From the NCBI RefSeq assembly GCF_030272615.1, contig NC_081411.1, positions 38,384,140 through 38,448,139 on the forward strand: 64,000 nucleotides of DNA, written 5' to 3'. Of this stretch, positions 35,474-45,760 are shown in pieces; the first letter of the stretch is position 1, and each line of letters begins with the position of its first letter. Under the pieces are notes generated by a model that saw only the letters and a program-made list of their open reading frames with translations, searched no databases and was not told the origin of the DNA. Position numbers and translations under genes: made by a program. This stretch comes from Cryptomeria japonica. Its lineage: Eukaryota; Streptophyta; Pinopsida; Cupressales; Cupressaceae.

Positions 35474-36867
35474 TAGGGAGTTTCTTAGAAAAAATTGTAA
35501 GACTTCAGTGGAAGTCCATATATCACTATGACATAATATCACAGGGTGACGGATACGTTTAGGTTATAATCTAGGTTCTTCTTGTTTAAACTTGAAAGTA
35601 AAATAGGTGTATTTATGTAATTTATATTTAATAAGTAATAGATTTTTTATTTACTAAGTTAATAATTAAACTGATCAGACAAATAAGAGATGATGTTATA
35701 CGTTACATAATATCATTGTTAAATTGTAAATTATCTTATATTATATTTATTTAATTTCATTCTATTTACAATGCATGATGTACAATAATGATACATTAAT
35801 GATATTAAGGAATTTCATGTTGTAATGTTGTAAATAAAATCTTTAACTTAATTGTCATAGTCATTTATACATACCATAAATAACAATAATTTTTAATATT
35901 TATCTTACTTATTTTCTTATTGTGTAGTTGATGAGAGGGGTAAACCAATTGCAATGAAATTCATTGAGTCTTCCAATATTAAAGTTTGAGAGTGACTTTG
36001 TGTTAATATTAAATTCTAAATTCTATAAATTTTTGGCTTTAATGAAGGGTTTGATTTTAAGTGCAAAGAAAAAGGTGTGTTATAGGTGAATGTAATCTAC
36101 AAAAAGAGAAAATCAAAATTATAATGTTAATTGTATGCCATGAAAAGAAGTGGATCGATGTGTTATGTACCTCAAATTAAAACATGATTAGATATATTCC
36201 AATGGTTTTTATCATATGAATTAAAAATATTTCTACTTGTTCTTGAAACATTTGAGATATTACTACTTTAGATACCATTAAGACAACTGATTTATTTGTT
36301 GACTAATGATGTTCAATAGTCAAGAATCAACTATAAAGCTAACTACTTCATAGTTTTTATTGAACCATAATTTTTGCAACTTTTCAACATGTCTATAACA
36401 AGTTGTAATTACATTCTCAAAATGATAATATTAACCAACTCAATGTAATAAAGTTTTTAAATACTATATAATATTCTCTTAAAACAACTACATAATTATT
36501 AAGTAATTTTTCATAGATCTTTATATTATGAAATCTAGTTTACACAAGATTATACTACACAACTTTCAATGTCATATATATTTATTACATAGTGATAACC
36601 AACTTTGGATTTTAACCCCAATGTGCTCCTTTACATAGTAAGCACATAATAGGAGAAAGTAGGAATTCCTTAAAGCTATACTTTTAAAGGCATAGTTTAA
36701 AAAGGATTTTATTTTAGCAAAAATTGCAAACTACAATGGAAAAGGAATTTGTTGGGATCAGTAAAAATGTGGTATAAGTGTAAATTATTTTTTCCTTGTA
36801 GTTACCAAAGAATTGGCAATGAATTGTGTGGAAAAATCCTCTTTAGTAGAGGTACAACCCACTGTAG
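35474..36867. other. 3' flank of the SDR gene and AT-rich spacer
   Basis: The first roughly 110 bases resemble the 3' flank of the SDR pseudogene (TGTAAGACTTCAGTGGA, ATATCACAGGG). The remainder is AT-rich without genes. It ends at the left LTR of the 15.8-kb element. Confidence 0.45.
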
Positions 36868-37142
36868 TGTTAGGAATATGAAGTCTAATGGTCATATGGT
36901 TGTTCATTTTCCCAGACTCTTCACTTGATAGCTGAATATTATTGTATAAATAGATGAGTGCATGCCATGTAAACATTAAAATTGGTTAATAGATGTTATT
37001 CCTTGCTTGCAAGTAGATGTAGCCATTTTTATGGTGAACCACGTAAATATTGTGTCATGTGTTATTTGTGTTTGCCTTAATTTGATTTCTATTGTTTTGT
37101 GTTCATTATTATGTGTTTTCTCTACTTGATTTAAAACTAACA
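36868..37142 (+). repeat. 5' LTR of the 15.8-kb element
   Basis: 275 bp, TGTTAGGAATATGAAG...ACTAACA. A TATAAATA box at about 36944 lies in a plausible U3/R promoter position and is conserved in the 3' LTR at about 52476. Confidence 0.75.
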
Positions 37143-37144
37143 AT

Positions 37145-37156
37145 TGGTATCAGAGG
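37145..37156 (+). other. PBS of the 15.8-kb element
   Basis: TGGTATCAGAGG, two bases after the LTR end, matches the complement of plant initiator Met tRNA except at the last bases (usual TGGTATCAGAGC). Confidence 0.75.
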
Positions 37157-37260
37157 CGTGGCTGGCTTGAGCAGAGATAGAGAAAGAAGGAGAAGGTAAA
37201 ATTCATAACTTCTATGGTAGTTTTAAATTCCATGTAAAACTATGCTTCAAGCATCGTGTA

Positions 37261-37581
37261 CATTGGTGGGATGGCTGGAAGAAAGAGGGGAACTCGGTTG
37301 AAGAGGAGAATCCAGTGAAAGAGAAGGACGTTGGAATTCTCATTTTCTCTCCTCTTAAGTCAGCTTTGGCACTTATTGGCCAAACTGTTAATGGTCAGGA
37401 AATTGTTGGTATTCATGTGGTGAAGGTTGGACATCATGATGCCTTAGTTGGAGTTGAAGATAGTCCCTGTATAGACGCAAGAATGTCTGAGGAGAAAGAT
37501 GCTGGAAAAGAGGTTGTCGTTGAAGAAGATGATCAAGAGATTGTCGGAGGAAGAGTGTATGCCATCGGAGACCCAATTTAA
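37261..37581 (+). CDS. Unrecognised ORF A of the 15.8-kb element
   Basis: An open plus frame from about 37261 (no clear start codon; a CTG-type start in that frame lies within the run) to a TAA at 37579. It encodes an acidic, Val/Glu/Asp-rich polypeptide (VKEKDVGILIFSPLKSALAL, then VVVEEDDQEIVGGRVYAIGD). It overlaps the next frame by about 80 nt. It is the first frame after the PBS, the usual place for gag, but has no zinc knuckle and no gag similarity that I recognise. Confidence 0.35.
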   Translation, partial: HWWDGWKKEGNSVEEENPVKEKDVGILIFSPLKSALALIGQTVNGQEIVGIHVVKVGHHDALVGVEDSPCIDARMSEEKDAGKEVVVEEDDQEIVGGRVYAIGDPI

Positions 37582-38245
37582 ATTTGTTGTTGACTCCCAA
37601 GATGAGAAGGGTGCAGATCGGAGTGACATAGAAGGGCAAGGAAGCCTAGGACAAATTTTGGCTTCAGAGGGCTCTATAGATGATATGGCCATGGAAAAAA
37701 TGAAGAAGCACTCCCATGATGATGAGGACAACCTTTGCATAGATAATTTCACAAAAGACTTTGAATCTATGGACATAGATGAAGAAGTGCAAGATGAAAG
37801 ATGGTTTTTTGGTTTGAAGCAGAAGCGGCCATTGATAGGAGTGGAGGAAAATGGGGATTGCTCCAAGTGGTTTCAGGCATCACAGGGAAAGAAAGAAGAT
37901 ATGATTCACCAACCTGATTGGATCGATGTGGATAAAAAGGAGGTTGATGAGGATGGAATTGGCAGGCGCCAGGCTGTTGTGAAATGTGTAGTGATCCAGA
38001 CTTTGGTTAGAAGATCAGGAGGAGCTTTGAGAAGCTATGAAGGGCTTTCAGCAATTTTGGGTCTGCTAGTTAGAAAAATGCTTACTAAAATACTGATTCC
38101 ATTTGCGATGGTCATTGGAATAGGATCTACATTGTTGCAATGGTTGTTGGTGTCTCATGTTAAGGTGAAGCCCTCCACAACATCGAATGGTTACAATGAC
38201 GGTTTGCTAAAGGATGATTCAGAGTGCATGTCAGTCATGAAGTAG
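37499..38245 (+). CDS. Unrecognised ORF B of the 15.8-kb element
   Basis: 248 codons without a stop, ending with a TAG at 38243. The first 130 residues are very acidic and Met/Asp/Glu-rich (SIDDMAMEKMKKHSHDDEDN, DFESMDIDEEVQDERW). The C-terminal 100 contain one hydrophobic stretch (ILIPFAMVIGIGSTLLQWLL) that could be a membrane segment. After the stop the same frame continues for about 45 codons, so the protein was probably longer. The nested copia element interrupts the region 280 bp downstream. No family recognised; captured host coding sequence is possible. Confidence 0.4.
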   Translation: MLEKRLSLKKMIKRLSEEECMPSETQFKFVVDSQDEKGADRSDIEGQGSLGQILASEGSIDDMAMEKMKKHSHDDEDNLCIDNFTKDFESMDIDEEVQDERWFFGLKQKRPLIGVEENGDCSKWFQASQGKKEDMIHQPDWIDVDKKEVDEDGIGRRQAVVKCVVIQTLVRRSGGALRSYEGLSAILGLLVRKMLTKILIPFAMVIGIGSTLLQWLLVSHVKVKPSTTSNGYNDGLLKDDSECMSVMK

Positions 38246-38524
38246 AGGATGCTCAGAAAGAAGCCCATTGTGGGGGTCAACCACTGTGTGGAGCATATTG
38301 AGATGAAGGACTCATCTGCACCTAGCAATTCCACCTCCTCCATGTTAGTGGTGACCCATCTAAAGAATGTGGCGGCTTGATAGAAAAAGGGGTGGTGACA
38401 AAAGAGGTGTGCCTCATGATTTGTGGTATACAACATGTGATGGCTCTACAGAGGAGGATTAAAGTAACTCACCTTGTCGCTTTCCCCATCCACCTTTTTC
38501 CAGCCATCTCCAACTTCTCTTCTC

Positions 38525-39227
38525 TGTTGAGATACATGTGTCTCAACCTTGCATTTTTTAGTAAATTGTTCCAAATGTAGTTGGGAGGTTTTCCATGTGT
38601 TGGTGCCTTGGAAAAAGGTATATGAGTTGTCAAAAGGTGCCTTATCCATAGTATAATATAGGAGGGCCATTTTTAGAGATAATATGACACATTTAATGTT
38701 AGTTATGAGGGTCTAAAATAGGGGATAAGAGTTTGGACGTGAGTAACTATATTTAACCTAGTTTTCTTATCTTGGAAAAACAAATGTCAAGGGTGGGCAA
38801 CACGTGTCATGGAGGTTTTTCCCATGGTATTGTAAAACCACAAATGGTTTCTAGGTTGTAAAATTCCTATATAATGAGGGCTTGGAGAGGAGTTTGTATG
38901 ATGGAGTTTGGTTTGCAAGGCTGGGTGCTAGAAGGATGCTAGTGAAGTCTCTCCGAGCTTGAGTTGAGGTGACGCTCTTGTAAGAACTTGCATTGCAAGT
39001 GTATTGTAATCTCTTGTTGATTTGTTAATATACTATGTAGGTTTTAGAGTGTGGGGTTTTTCACCCGTATGGGTTTTCCCCACGATAATCACTGTGTTAT
39101 GTGTTTCTTGTTTTATTTCTACTCTATTTACTTCTTGTGATCTCTATGATAGTTAAGTTGAAATTTGCAAAATCGTCCTCTCAAGATTAGCGTAGGAAGC
39201 GTTTCCACACACCTTTGCTTCCTTACA
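38525..39227 (+). repeat. 5' LTR of the copia element
   Basis: TG...CA ended. A TATATAA at about 38869 followed by GAGGGCTTGGAGAGG is the likely U3/R promoter. The short frames on both strands inside it are not genes. Confidence 0.92.
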
Positions 39228-39229
39228 AG

Positions 39230-39241
39230 TGGTATCAAAGC
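39230..39241 (+). other. PBS of the copia element
   Basis: TGGTATCAAAGC, two bases after the LTR, is the complement of plant initiator Met tRNA with a single G-to-A change (usual TGGTATCAGAGC). Confidence 0.88.
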
Positions 39242-39350
39242 CTGGCCAGTTTTTGGTTCTATTTGTTGGGTACAAGGTTTTTTGAGCTAATCAAGGTTTG
39301 AGTGGGAGCTTGTGCAGAGTTTTTCATTTCTATATTGCAGGATCGTAAAG

Positions 39351-40197
39351 ATGGCAAGTAAATTGGGGAGGATTGATGTAGAGAAGTTTTCTGGCACAAA
39401 CTTTGAAATGTGGAAGCTAAAGATGGAAGATCTATTGATTGATTGAGATCTATGGGATGCAGTCGACGAGAATAAGTCGAGGCCTGCAGATCTGACTTTA
39501 GCTGCATAATATGATGTAATGGATAGAAAAGCTAAAGGTCTCATAAGATTGTACCTTGCAGACTCAATTCTGATTAATGTCCACGAAGAATCTACTACCA
39601 AGAAGCTTTGGAAGAAGCTAAGTGAGATCTACGAAGCAAAATCACTTGTGAATAAAATTTTCTTGAGGAAGAAGTTGCATTCCTTGAGAATGGAAGAAGG
39701 TGGATGAATTTCTGAGTATCTAGAAAGTTTTAATATGTTGGTGACTCAGTTGACCTTAGTTGGGGTACCAATGGATGAAGAAGAAAGGTGCCGAATCCTG
39801 CTATGTTCATTGCTAGACTCATGGGACAACCTTGTGATGGCCATAGGGAGCACTACAGTCATCTTGAAGATGGACGATGTTGTTGGTTCTCTACTTTTTG
39901 AGGAGATGAGAAGGAAGGTCTCTCTGAATGCCAAAGAGGCTTTGAGTGTTCGAGGAAGACCAAAAGAAAGAGGCAAGAATGAAAAGCAGAATGGCCTTTC
40001 TATGTCCAAGAATAAGGGGAAATCAAAATCTCCTGGTAAGTCCAAGGTAATTTGTTGGAATTGTGGAAAACCTAGACATTTCCGAAAGGACTGTAAAGAA
40101 GAAAAGAAGAAAAAGAAGAAGAAGCAAGATTTTGATTCTGAGTCCGAGAAGGAAGATGGAGATGCTTTTATTGTAGCCTTGGCCACTCATGCAAGTG
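39351..40197 (+). pseudogene. Copia gag, nucleocapsid included (broken)
   Basis: Starts at ATG 39351 in the context AAAGATGGC, and stays in one frame to the protease. The capsid part (KLGRIDVEKFSGTNFEMWK) is the usual Tork-type gag start, followed by a KLWKKLSEIYEA helix at about 39603. The CCHC zinc knuckle CWNCGKPRHFRKDC at about 40054-40095 is intact, with flanking Lys-rich stretches. Stops at 39444 (TGA), 39507 (TAA) and 39705 (TGA) break it; the first two stand where the family has Arg and Gln, so they fit C-to-T changes. Gag packages the element RNA. Confidence 0.88.
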
Positions 40198-41548
40198 ATA
40201 ATGCATGGTTGATAGACTCAGGTGCATCTTTCCACATGACTCCTATTAGAAACTGGTTTAGTAAGTATGAAAAGTTTGATGGTGGTAAGGAGTATTTGGG
40301 TGATAACTCCTTTCTTGATATTGTTGGTTGTGGAAGTGTTCATGTTAAATTTTCTGATGGTAGAACTAGAAGATTTGATGGTGTCTTGCATATCCCAGGA
40401 CTAGCAAGACATTTGTTATCTGTTAGCAAACTAATAGATGCGGGTGTGCATGTATAGTTTTCTAAAGCAAGTGTGAAAATGGTGAGAGGTGCTATGGTAA
40501 TAGCAAGAGGAGGCAGAATGGGTACATTGTACCAGCTTGATGCATGCACAGTTGAGTGCAATAGCACTTCTGATAAGACTATGATAAAGACTATGTTGGA
40601 AAAGGAGAGGGTGTCTCTTTCAGCAGATGGTCATGGTTTTTGGGTACCCAAGGGTGCTCTATCTACCGAATCAAAGTTACCTGTAGAGAAGACAATGTTG
40701 TGGCACTTGAGACTCAGTCACATAGGTGAGAAGGGTCTATGAACTTTGAAAAATAAGAACCTTGTTAATGGGTTGAATGATTGAAATCTTGAATTTGATT
40801 TTTGTGAGCATTGTATTTATGGAAAACAAAACCGCATTTAGTTTTACTCCAGTTCTTATAAGTCTTCAAGTGTTTTGGATCTAATCCATTTGGATGTATT
40901 TGGTCCAGTTGATGTTTCTTCTATTGGTAAATCAGTTTATTATGTTTCTTTCATTGATGATTTCAGTAGAAGAACATGAGTTTATTTTCTTAAGAGTAAA
41001 GCTGAAGTTTTCAATCGTTTCAAAGAATTTAAAGCAATGGTTCAGTTGCAGACTGGAAAGAAGATAAAATGTTTAAGGATAGATAATGGTGGTGAATATT
41101 GCTCCAATGATTTTGACACATTTTGTAAAGATTGTGGTATTAAGAGACAGAAGACAACTCCGTATTCTCCACCACAGAATGGATTTGTAGAAAGAATGAA
41201 CAGGACCTTGATGGAGAAGGCTAGGAGTATGCTAAGTGGTGCTGGTCTAGAACAAAAGTTCTGGGCTGAAGCTGTAGCCACTGCCTGCTACTTGATAAAA
41301 TGCCAATGGAAGCATGGTCAGGCCACAAGCCTTCACTTAGTCATCTAAGAGTTTTTGGTTGTGAGGCATGTGCTCATGTGCCAAAGGAGAAGCGGACAAA
41401 ATTGGAAAAAAAAGCTGTTAAATGTATATTCATTGGATATAGTTATAGTGTGAAAGGATACAAGCTTTGGGATCCTATTACACAAAAGGTATTTTATTCG
41501 AGAAGTGTTATTTTTAGAGAAACTAAGTCTTCTTCTGTTACAGTGTAG
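40198..41548 (+). pseudogene. Copia protease and integrase region (broken)
   Basis: Protease active site WLIDSGASFHM is at about 40204-40236 (DSG triad). The integrase zinc-binding start LWHLRLSHIGEKGL is at about 40698; the catalytic core follows with SFIDDFSRR (about 40953), LRIDNGGEYCS (about 41074) and PPQNGFVERMNRTLMEKARS (from about 41170, holding the catalytic E). Stops lie at 40455, 40740, 40782, 40839 and 40977. At about 41300 the frame changes: a short stretch that normally follows 'CYLI' is missing, which is a small frameshifting deletion. After the shift SHLRVFGCEACAHVPKE is intact up to a TAG at 41546. Confidence 0.9.
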
Positions 41549-43369
41549 CCAAAACAAAAGGAAGAAAAGAAAGATGTGATTGAACTGCCTGCTACACCTA
41601 AAAAAGTTGAATCGAGGCCCTTAGAAAGACAGGAAGTTGATGAGAGCTCTAGGAGTTCTGAATCATCAGAGGAAGAAGACGAACCTGAACCTAAACTTGT
41701 TTGAAGGTCTACTAGACAAAGAAAACCACCTGAAAGGTATGGATATTCTCCTAATGATTGGAGATGCATATTTGCTTTGAATGTTAATATTGATGAACCA
41801 AAATCTGTAGAAGAGGCTCTTGGTATGAATGATTCAGAGTCCTGGAAAATTTCCATGGATGAAGAGATGGCAGCTCTTAAGAAGAATGATACATGGGACC
41901 TTGTACCATTGCCTAAAGGACGAATGCCTGTTGGTTGCAAATGGGTGTTCAAAAGGAAGATAGGTTCAGATGGAAGAATAGAGAAGTACAAAGAACGTTT
42001 GGTTGCAAAAGGTTACTCCTAGGTTGAGGGAGTAGATTATGGTGAGATTTTTTCTCCTGTAGCCAAAATGACATCCATTCGTTTCTTGTTTTCTATTGCA
42101 GCAGCTCATGATCTAGAGGTCGAACAAATGGATGTAAAAACTGCTTTCGTTTATGGAGATTTGGAGGAAGAAATTTATATGATATAGCCAGAGCACTATG
42201 TGGTAAAAGGTAAAAGTAATTTGGTCTGTAAGTTGAAGAAATCCTTGTATGGTTTAAAACAGAGTCCTAGGATGTGGTACCAGAAGTTTGATACATATGT
42301 ATTGAGTTTGGGGTTTGTGCGGTCTAAATCTGATCACTGTATATATTTCAAATTTGATGGTGATCATTTCCTAGTTATTGCCTTGTATGTTGATGACATG
42401 TTGTTTATTGGGAAAGGAAAAGGTTTGATTGCAGAATTAAAATCTCAACTCTCGACAAAATTTGATATGAAAGATCTTGGTGCAGCAAGACACATTCTGG
42501 GAATGGAGATTGTAAGAGATAGACAAAACAAAAAGCTTTGGCTAGGCCAGAGTAAGTATGTTGGTACTATTCTGAGAAGATTTAATATGCAAGATTCTAG
42601 ACCGTTGAGTGTTCCTGTTACAATGGGAACAAAGCTTTCTAGTTCAGAATGTCCTACATCCCCATTGGAGATGGAAGAGATGAGTCGAGTACCATACCAA
42701 AGTGTTGTTGGAAGTTTGATGTATGCTATGGTTTGTACAAGACCAGATATTGCCCAAGTAGTGGGAGTACTTTCCCGTTACATGTCTAATCTAGGAAGAG
42801 AACATTGGGATGCAGTAAAAAGAGTTTCTAGATACTTGCAGGGTACCTTAGAGTACTCTATATGTTTTCATGGAACAGGAAATGAACATTCCTTGGATAT
42901 TAGAGGCTTTGTGGATTGAGACTGGGTAGGTGATGTTGATAGAAGAAGATCCACTAGTGCATATGTGTTTACATTATTTGGTGGTGCAATTAGTTGGATG
43001 AGCAAGCAACAGGCTTTGGTCGCTTTGTCCACTATAGAGGTAGAGTATATGGCAGCTACTCATGCTTGCAAAGAAGCCATTTGGCTTAAGAGATTGTGTT
43101 TAGATATAGAGTTTAAATAGGGTGCAGTGACAATTTATAGTGACAGTCAGAGTGCAATCTGCCTAGCGAAGAACCCGACTTTTCATGCCAGGACCAAACA
43201 CATTGATGTACAATATCATTTTGTGAGAGATATGGTTGAGGATGGCAGGGTGAAGCTGGAGAAGGTAGAAACTTTGGTGAATGTTGTTGATTCATTAACT
43301 AAGCCCGTGAGCACAGAGAAGTTTAGATGGTGTTCGGAGTCTATGGGCCTTTTGACCCCTGACTGTTGA
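41549..43369 (+). pseudogene. Copia reverse transcriptase and RNase H (broken)
   Basis: All in one frame after the 41300 shift. Landmarks: linker rich in Glu/Ser (about 41560-41720), then KWVFKRKIGSDG, EIFSPVAKMTSIR, EQMDVKTAF (first catalytic Asp), SLYGLKQSPRMWY, and YVDDMLFIGK at about 42385 (catalytic DD intact). RNase H shows WLKRLCLDI and IYSDSQSAICLAKNPTFHAR, TKHIDVQYHFVR and a normal end at the TGA at 43367. Stops at 41702, 42020, 42185, 42917 and 43118 interrupt it; four of the five stand at Gln or Arg codons in the family. It would have copied the element RNA into DNA. Confidence 0.92.
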
Positions 43370-43410
43370 GTCCATGGTAATATGGATCCCTTGACTCTTG
43401 CAAGGTATTC

Positions 43411-43424
43411 GACAAGTGGGAGAA
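43411..43424 (+). other. Polypurine tract of the copia element
   Basis: GACAAGTGGGAGAA directly before the 3' LTR is the standard copia plus-strand primer (AAGTGGGAGA). Confidence 0.88.
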
Positions 43425-44126
43425 TGTTGAGATACATGTGTCTCACCCTTACATTTTTTAGTAAATTGTTCCAAATGTAGTTGGGAGGTTTTCCATGTGT
43501 TGGTGCCTTGGAAAAAGGTATATGAGTTCTCAAAAGATGCCTTATCCATAGTATAGTATAGGAGGGCCATTTTTAGAGATAATATGACACATTTCATGTT
43601 AGTTATGAGGGTCTAAAATAGGGGATAAGAGTTTGGACGTGAGTAACTATATTTAACCTGGTTTTCTTATCTTGGAAAAACAAATGTCAAGGGTGGGCAA
43701 CACGTGTCATGGAGGTTTTGCCCATGGTATTGTAAAACCACAAATGGTTTCCAGGTTGTAAAATTCCTATATAATGAGGGCTTGGAGAGGAGTTCATATG
43801 ATGGAGTTTGGTTTGCAAGGCTAGGTGCTAGAAGGATGCTAGTGAAGTCTCTTCGAGCTTGAGTTGAGGTGATGCTCTTGTAAGAACTTGCATTGCAAGT
43901 GTATTGTAATCTCTTGTTGATTTGTTAATATACTATGCAGGTTTTAGAGTGTGGGGTTTTCACCCGTATGGTTTTTCCCCATGATAATCACTGTGTTATG
44001 TGTTTCTTGTTTTATTTCTACTCTATTTGCTTCTTGTGATCTTTGTGATAGTCAAGTTGAAATTTGCAAAATCATCCTCTCAAGATTAGCGTAGGAAGCG
44101 TTTCTGCACACCTTTGCTTCCTTACA
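43425..44126 (+). repeat. 3' LTR of the copia element
   Basis: 702 bp, the same as the 5' LTR apart from about 24 substitutions and one single-base deletion (in the GGGGTTTTTCACC run). Confidence 0.92.
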
Positions 44127-44254
44127 TTCTTGCCTCCCCTATTTTCCTAAGGAAGAAGAAATACTTAGGTAGATTTTTGAGAGTGAAAACGTCAATGCAA
44201 AGTTCTCTAGCATGGAATACATTGTGACACTCCTATGGAAACAACAATTGTGCC

Positions 44255-44923
44255 TTGCAGAGTTCCAGTGAAGCAATTAGTGCTCTCATTGATCTTTTGT
44301 TTAATGACAAAGATTTAAAAAATTCTCCAGCAAGAAGTGGAGGTGCTCCAACAATTTTGACTAATGATGACTTTGTGTGTCGCATTGTCTTCAACCCGAA
44401 TGAGGTGCCCTCTCTAATGCCCTTCGACAGTCTTCTAGCAGTGCAGTGGTACAGGCTGGAGGTGCATGATCTCCATCTCTCTGATAAGGGTCAGTACTCG
44501 GAGGTGACTTGTAAGGTGTAGCTAGGGAATCAGATGCTCAAGACATGGCTTTCTACTACAAGTCCTTTGTGCACTAAGGATGTCAGTAAGGAAGGGGCAC
44601 AAAATAGGCCATCACTCATGCCCAACGGTAGTCGTGTTTCGTCTAACTATATTCATGACGTGGATCACCTACTGATGACAGAATATGTGGACACCATCAC
44701 TCTATATATGGAATTAAGTGCAGCAATAATTGTAGAGGACCTAGGTGACATTTGTACAGGTGATTTGGAGCCTGTAAAGCCATTACTAAATGCTTGTAAT
44801 AATTCGGTGTTTCAGATTCCTAGCCTTCCAGATCAAAACAATGGTTCTTTTATCACTAGTGGTTCATGGGAGTGGAGCCATCAATGGATAGTAATTGTGA
44901 CAAGGTGTTTGTCCCATTTGTGA
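44255..44923 (+). pseudogene. Unrecognised ORF C of the 15.8-kb element, one stop
   Basis: One plus frame with a single TAG at 44519-44521 gives about 222 codons. It contains SPARSGGAPTILTNDDFVCR, a SLMPFDSLLAVQWYRLEV stretch and a C-terminal SGSWEWSHQWIVIV. It begins 129 bp after the nested copia element and could be the continuation of ORF B's transcript region. It carries no retroelement motif. No family recognised. Confidence 0.35.
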
Positions 44924-45354
44924 AATAGTGAAAGTTCAAACTTTGAGTGACAAAAGTTAAAATATTGTTAACCATTGAAAATTTTCACAAGTTGATGGAA
45001 GATACTCGCATGCATTTCATGTGGTTTCATTGTCTTCATGCATCTTCAAATGGTCATGGTTGTTTATTTTGGAAGGTACAATGGTTGAAAGAGAGCTATC
45101 TTCCATTTTAGTCGAAGTCTTCAGAGTGATCCAAATTTAGGTTTGTAGAGGAAATGTTGGCAAACAAAAGTAATAAATGATATTCATTTTTCGTATAAGA
45201 GACGACTAATGTTTTGAAAGTATTGACAAAGAAGACTTATGGCATTCTCATGTCGTCGCAAACATTGATATTCATTACTATCAATATCAACACTTACTCT
45301 GATCACTCGTATTAAACAAACCCAAAGCTGTATCATTCACATGAGAGTTTGGCC

Positions 45355-45760
45355 TATAGCAGCCAAGTGTACAAGTGTAATAGATCATTTGTAGATGTGT
45401 GTGTAGAATGGAATAAAATGATTGCAGGCTTCTCACAAAATGTATGAATTGAAATTTCAAATCTCTTTAAAAATTCCAAATACAGATGTATTAGTCTCGC
45501 ATGAACTGTGTGACAAAAATGTTGGAGTTCAGAGACTTTCAAGTGAATACAATCTGCAAGTATAAAGCCAAATCCACCTGCCTCTCTCATGACATGCAAA
45601 TATCCATGAAGCAGGGACGAGTTGAGAGCTCAAGTCATTTAGCTGATGCAAATCGACGACCATGTGTATTGTACTAAAATGACAAAAGAGAAATCTTGTT
45701 AGATGTTGTGTGCACAATAAGGAAGCGTAGACAAGCATATGACTCGATGTTATTCAAAGC
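45355..45760 (+). pseudogene. PPR protein fragment inside the 15.8-kb element
   Basis: Plus-strand pieces in shifting frames resemble PPR units: AKCTSVID (like 'AKCGSID'), then SFVDVCVEWNKMIAGFSQN at about 45386-45442 (like 'VVSWN.MI.GY.QNG'), IQSASIKPN at about 45549-45575 (like 'MQ..GIKPN'), and CAQ-stop-GSVDK at about 45710-45735 (like 'YAKCGSVDKA'). Order and spacing (about 35 residues) agree with PPR repeats. It is short and broken and has no function. It suggests capture of a PPR gene fragment by the element, or insertion of the element around an old pseudogene. Confidence 0.45.

Larger units (their letters stand above)
38525..44126 (+). mobile_element. Ty1/copia (Tork/Tnt1-like) retrotransposon, nested
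   Basis: A full-length 5,602-bp element with 703- and 702-bp LTRs starting TGTTGAGATACA and ending CTTCCTTACA. TTCTC at 38520-38524 and TTCTT at 44127-44131 give an almost perfect 5-bp target duplication. Order: LTR, iMet-type PBS, gag with zinc knuckle, protease, integrase, reverse transcriptase, RNase H, PPT, LTR, which is the copia order. A single gag-pol frame can be followed but is broken by 14 stops and one frameshift, so it is inactive. LTRs differ at about 24 substitutions and one indel (3.4%), mostly C/T and G/A transitions. It sits inside the 15.8-kb element. Confidence 0.93.
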
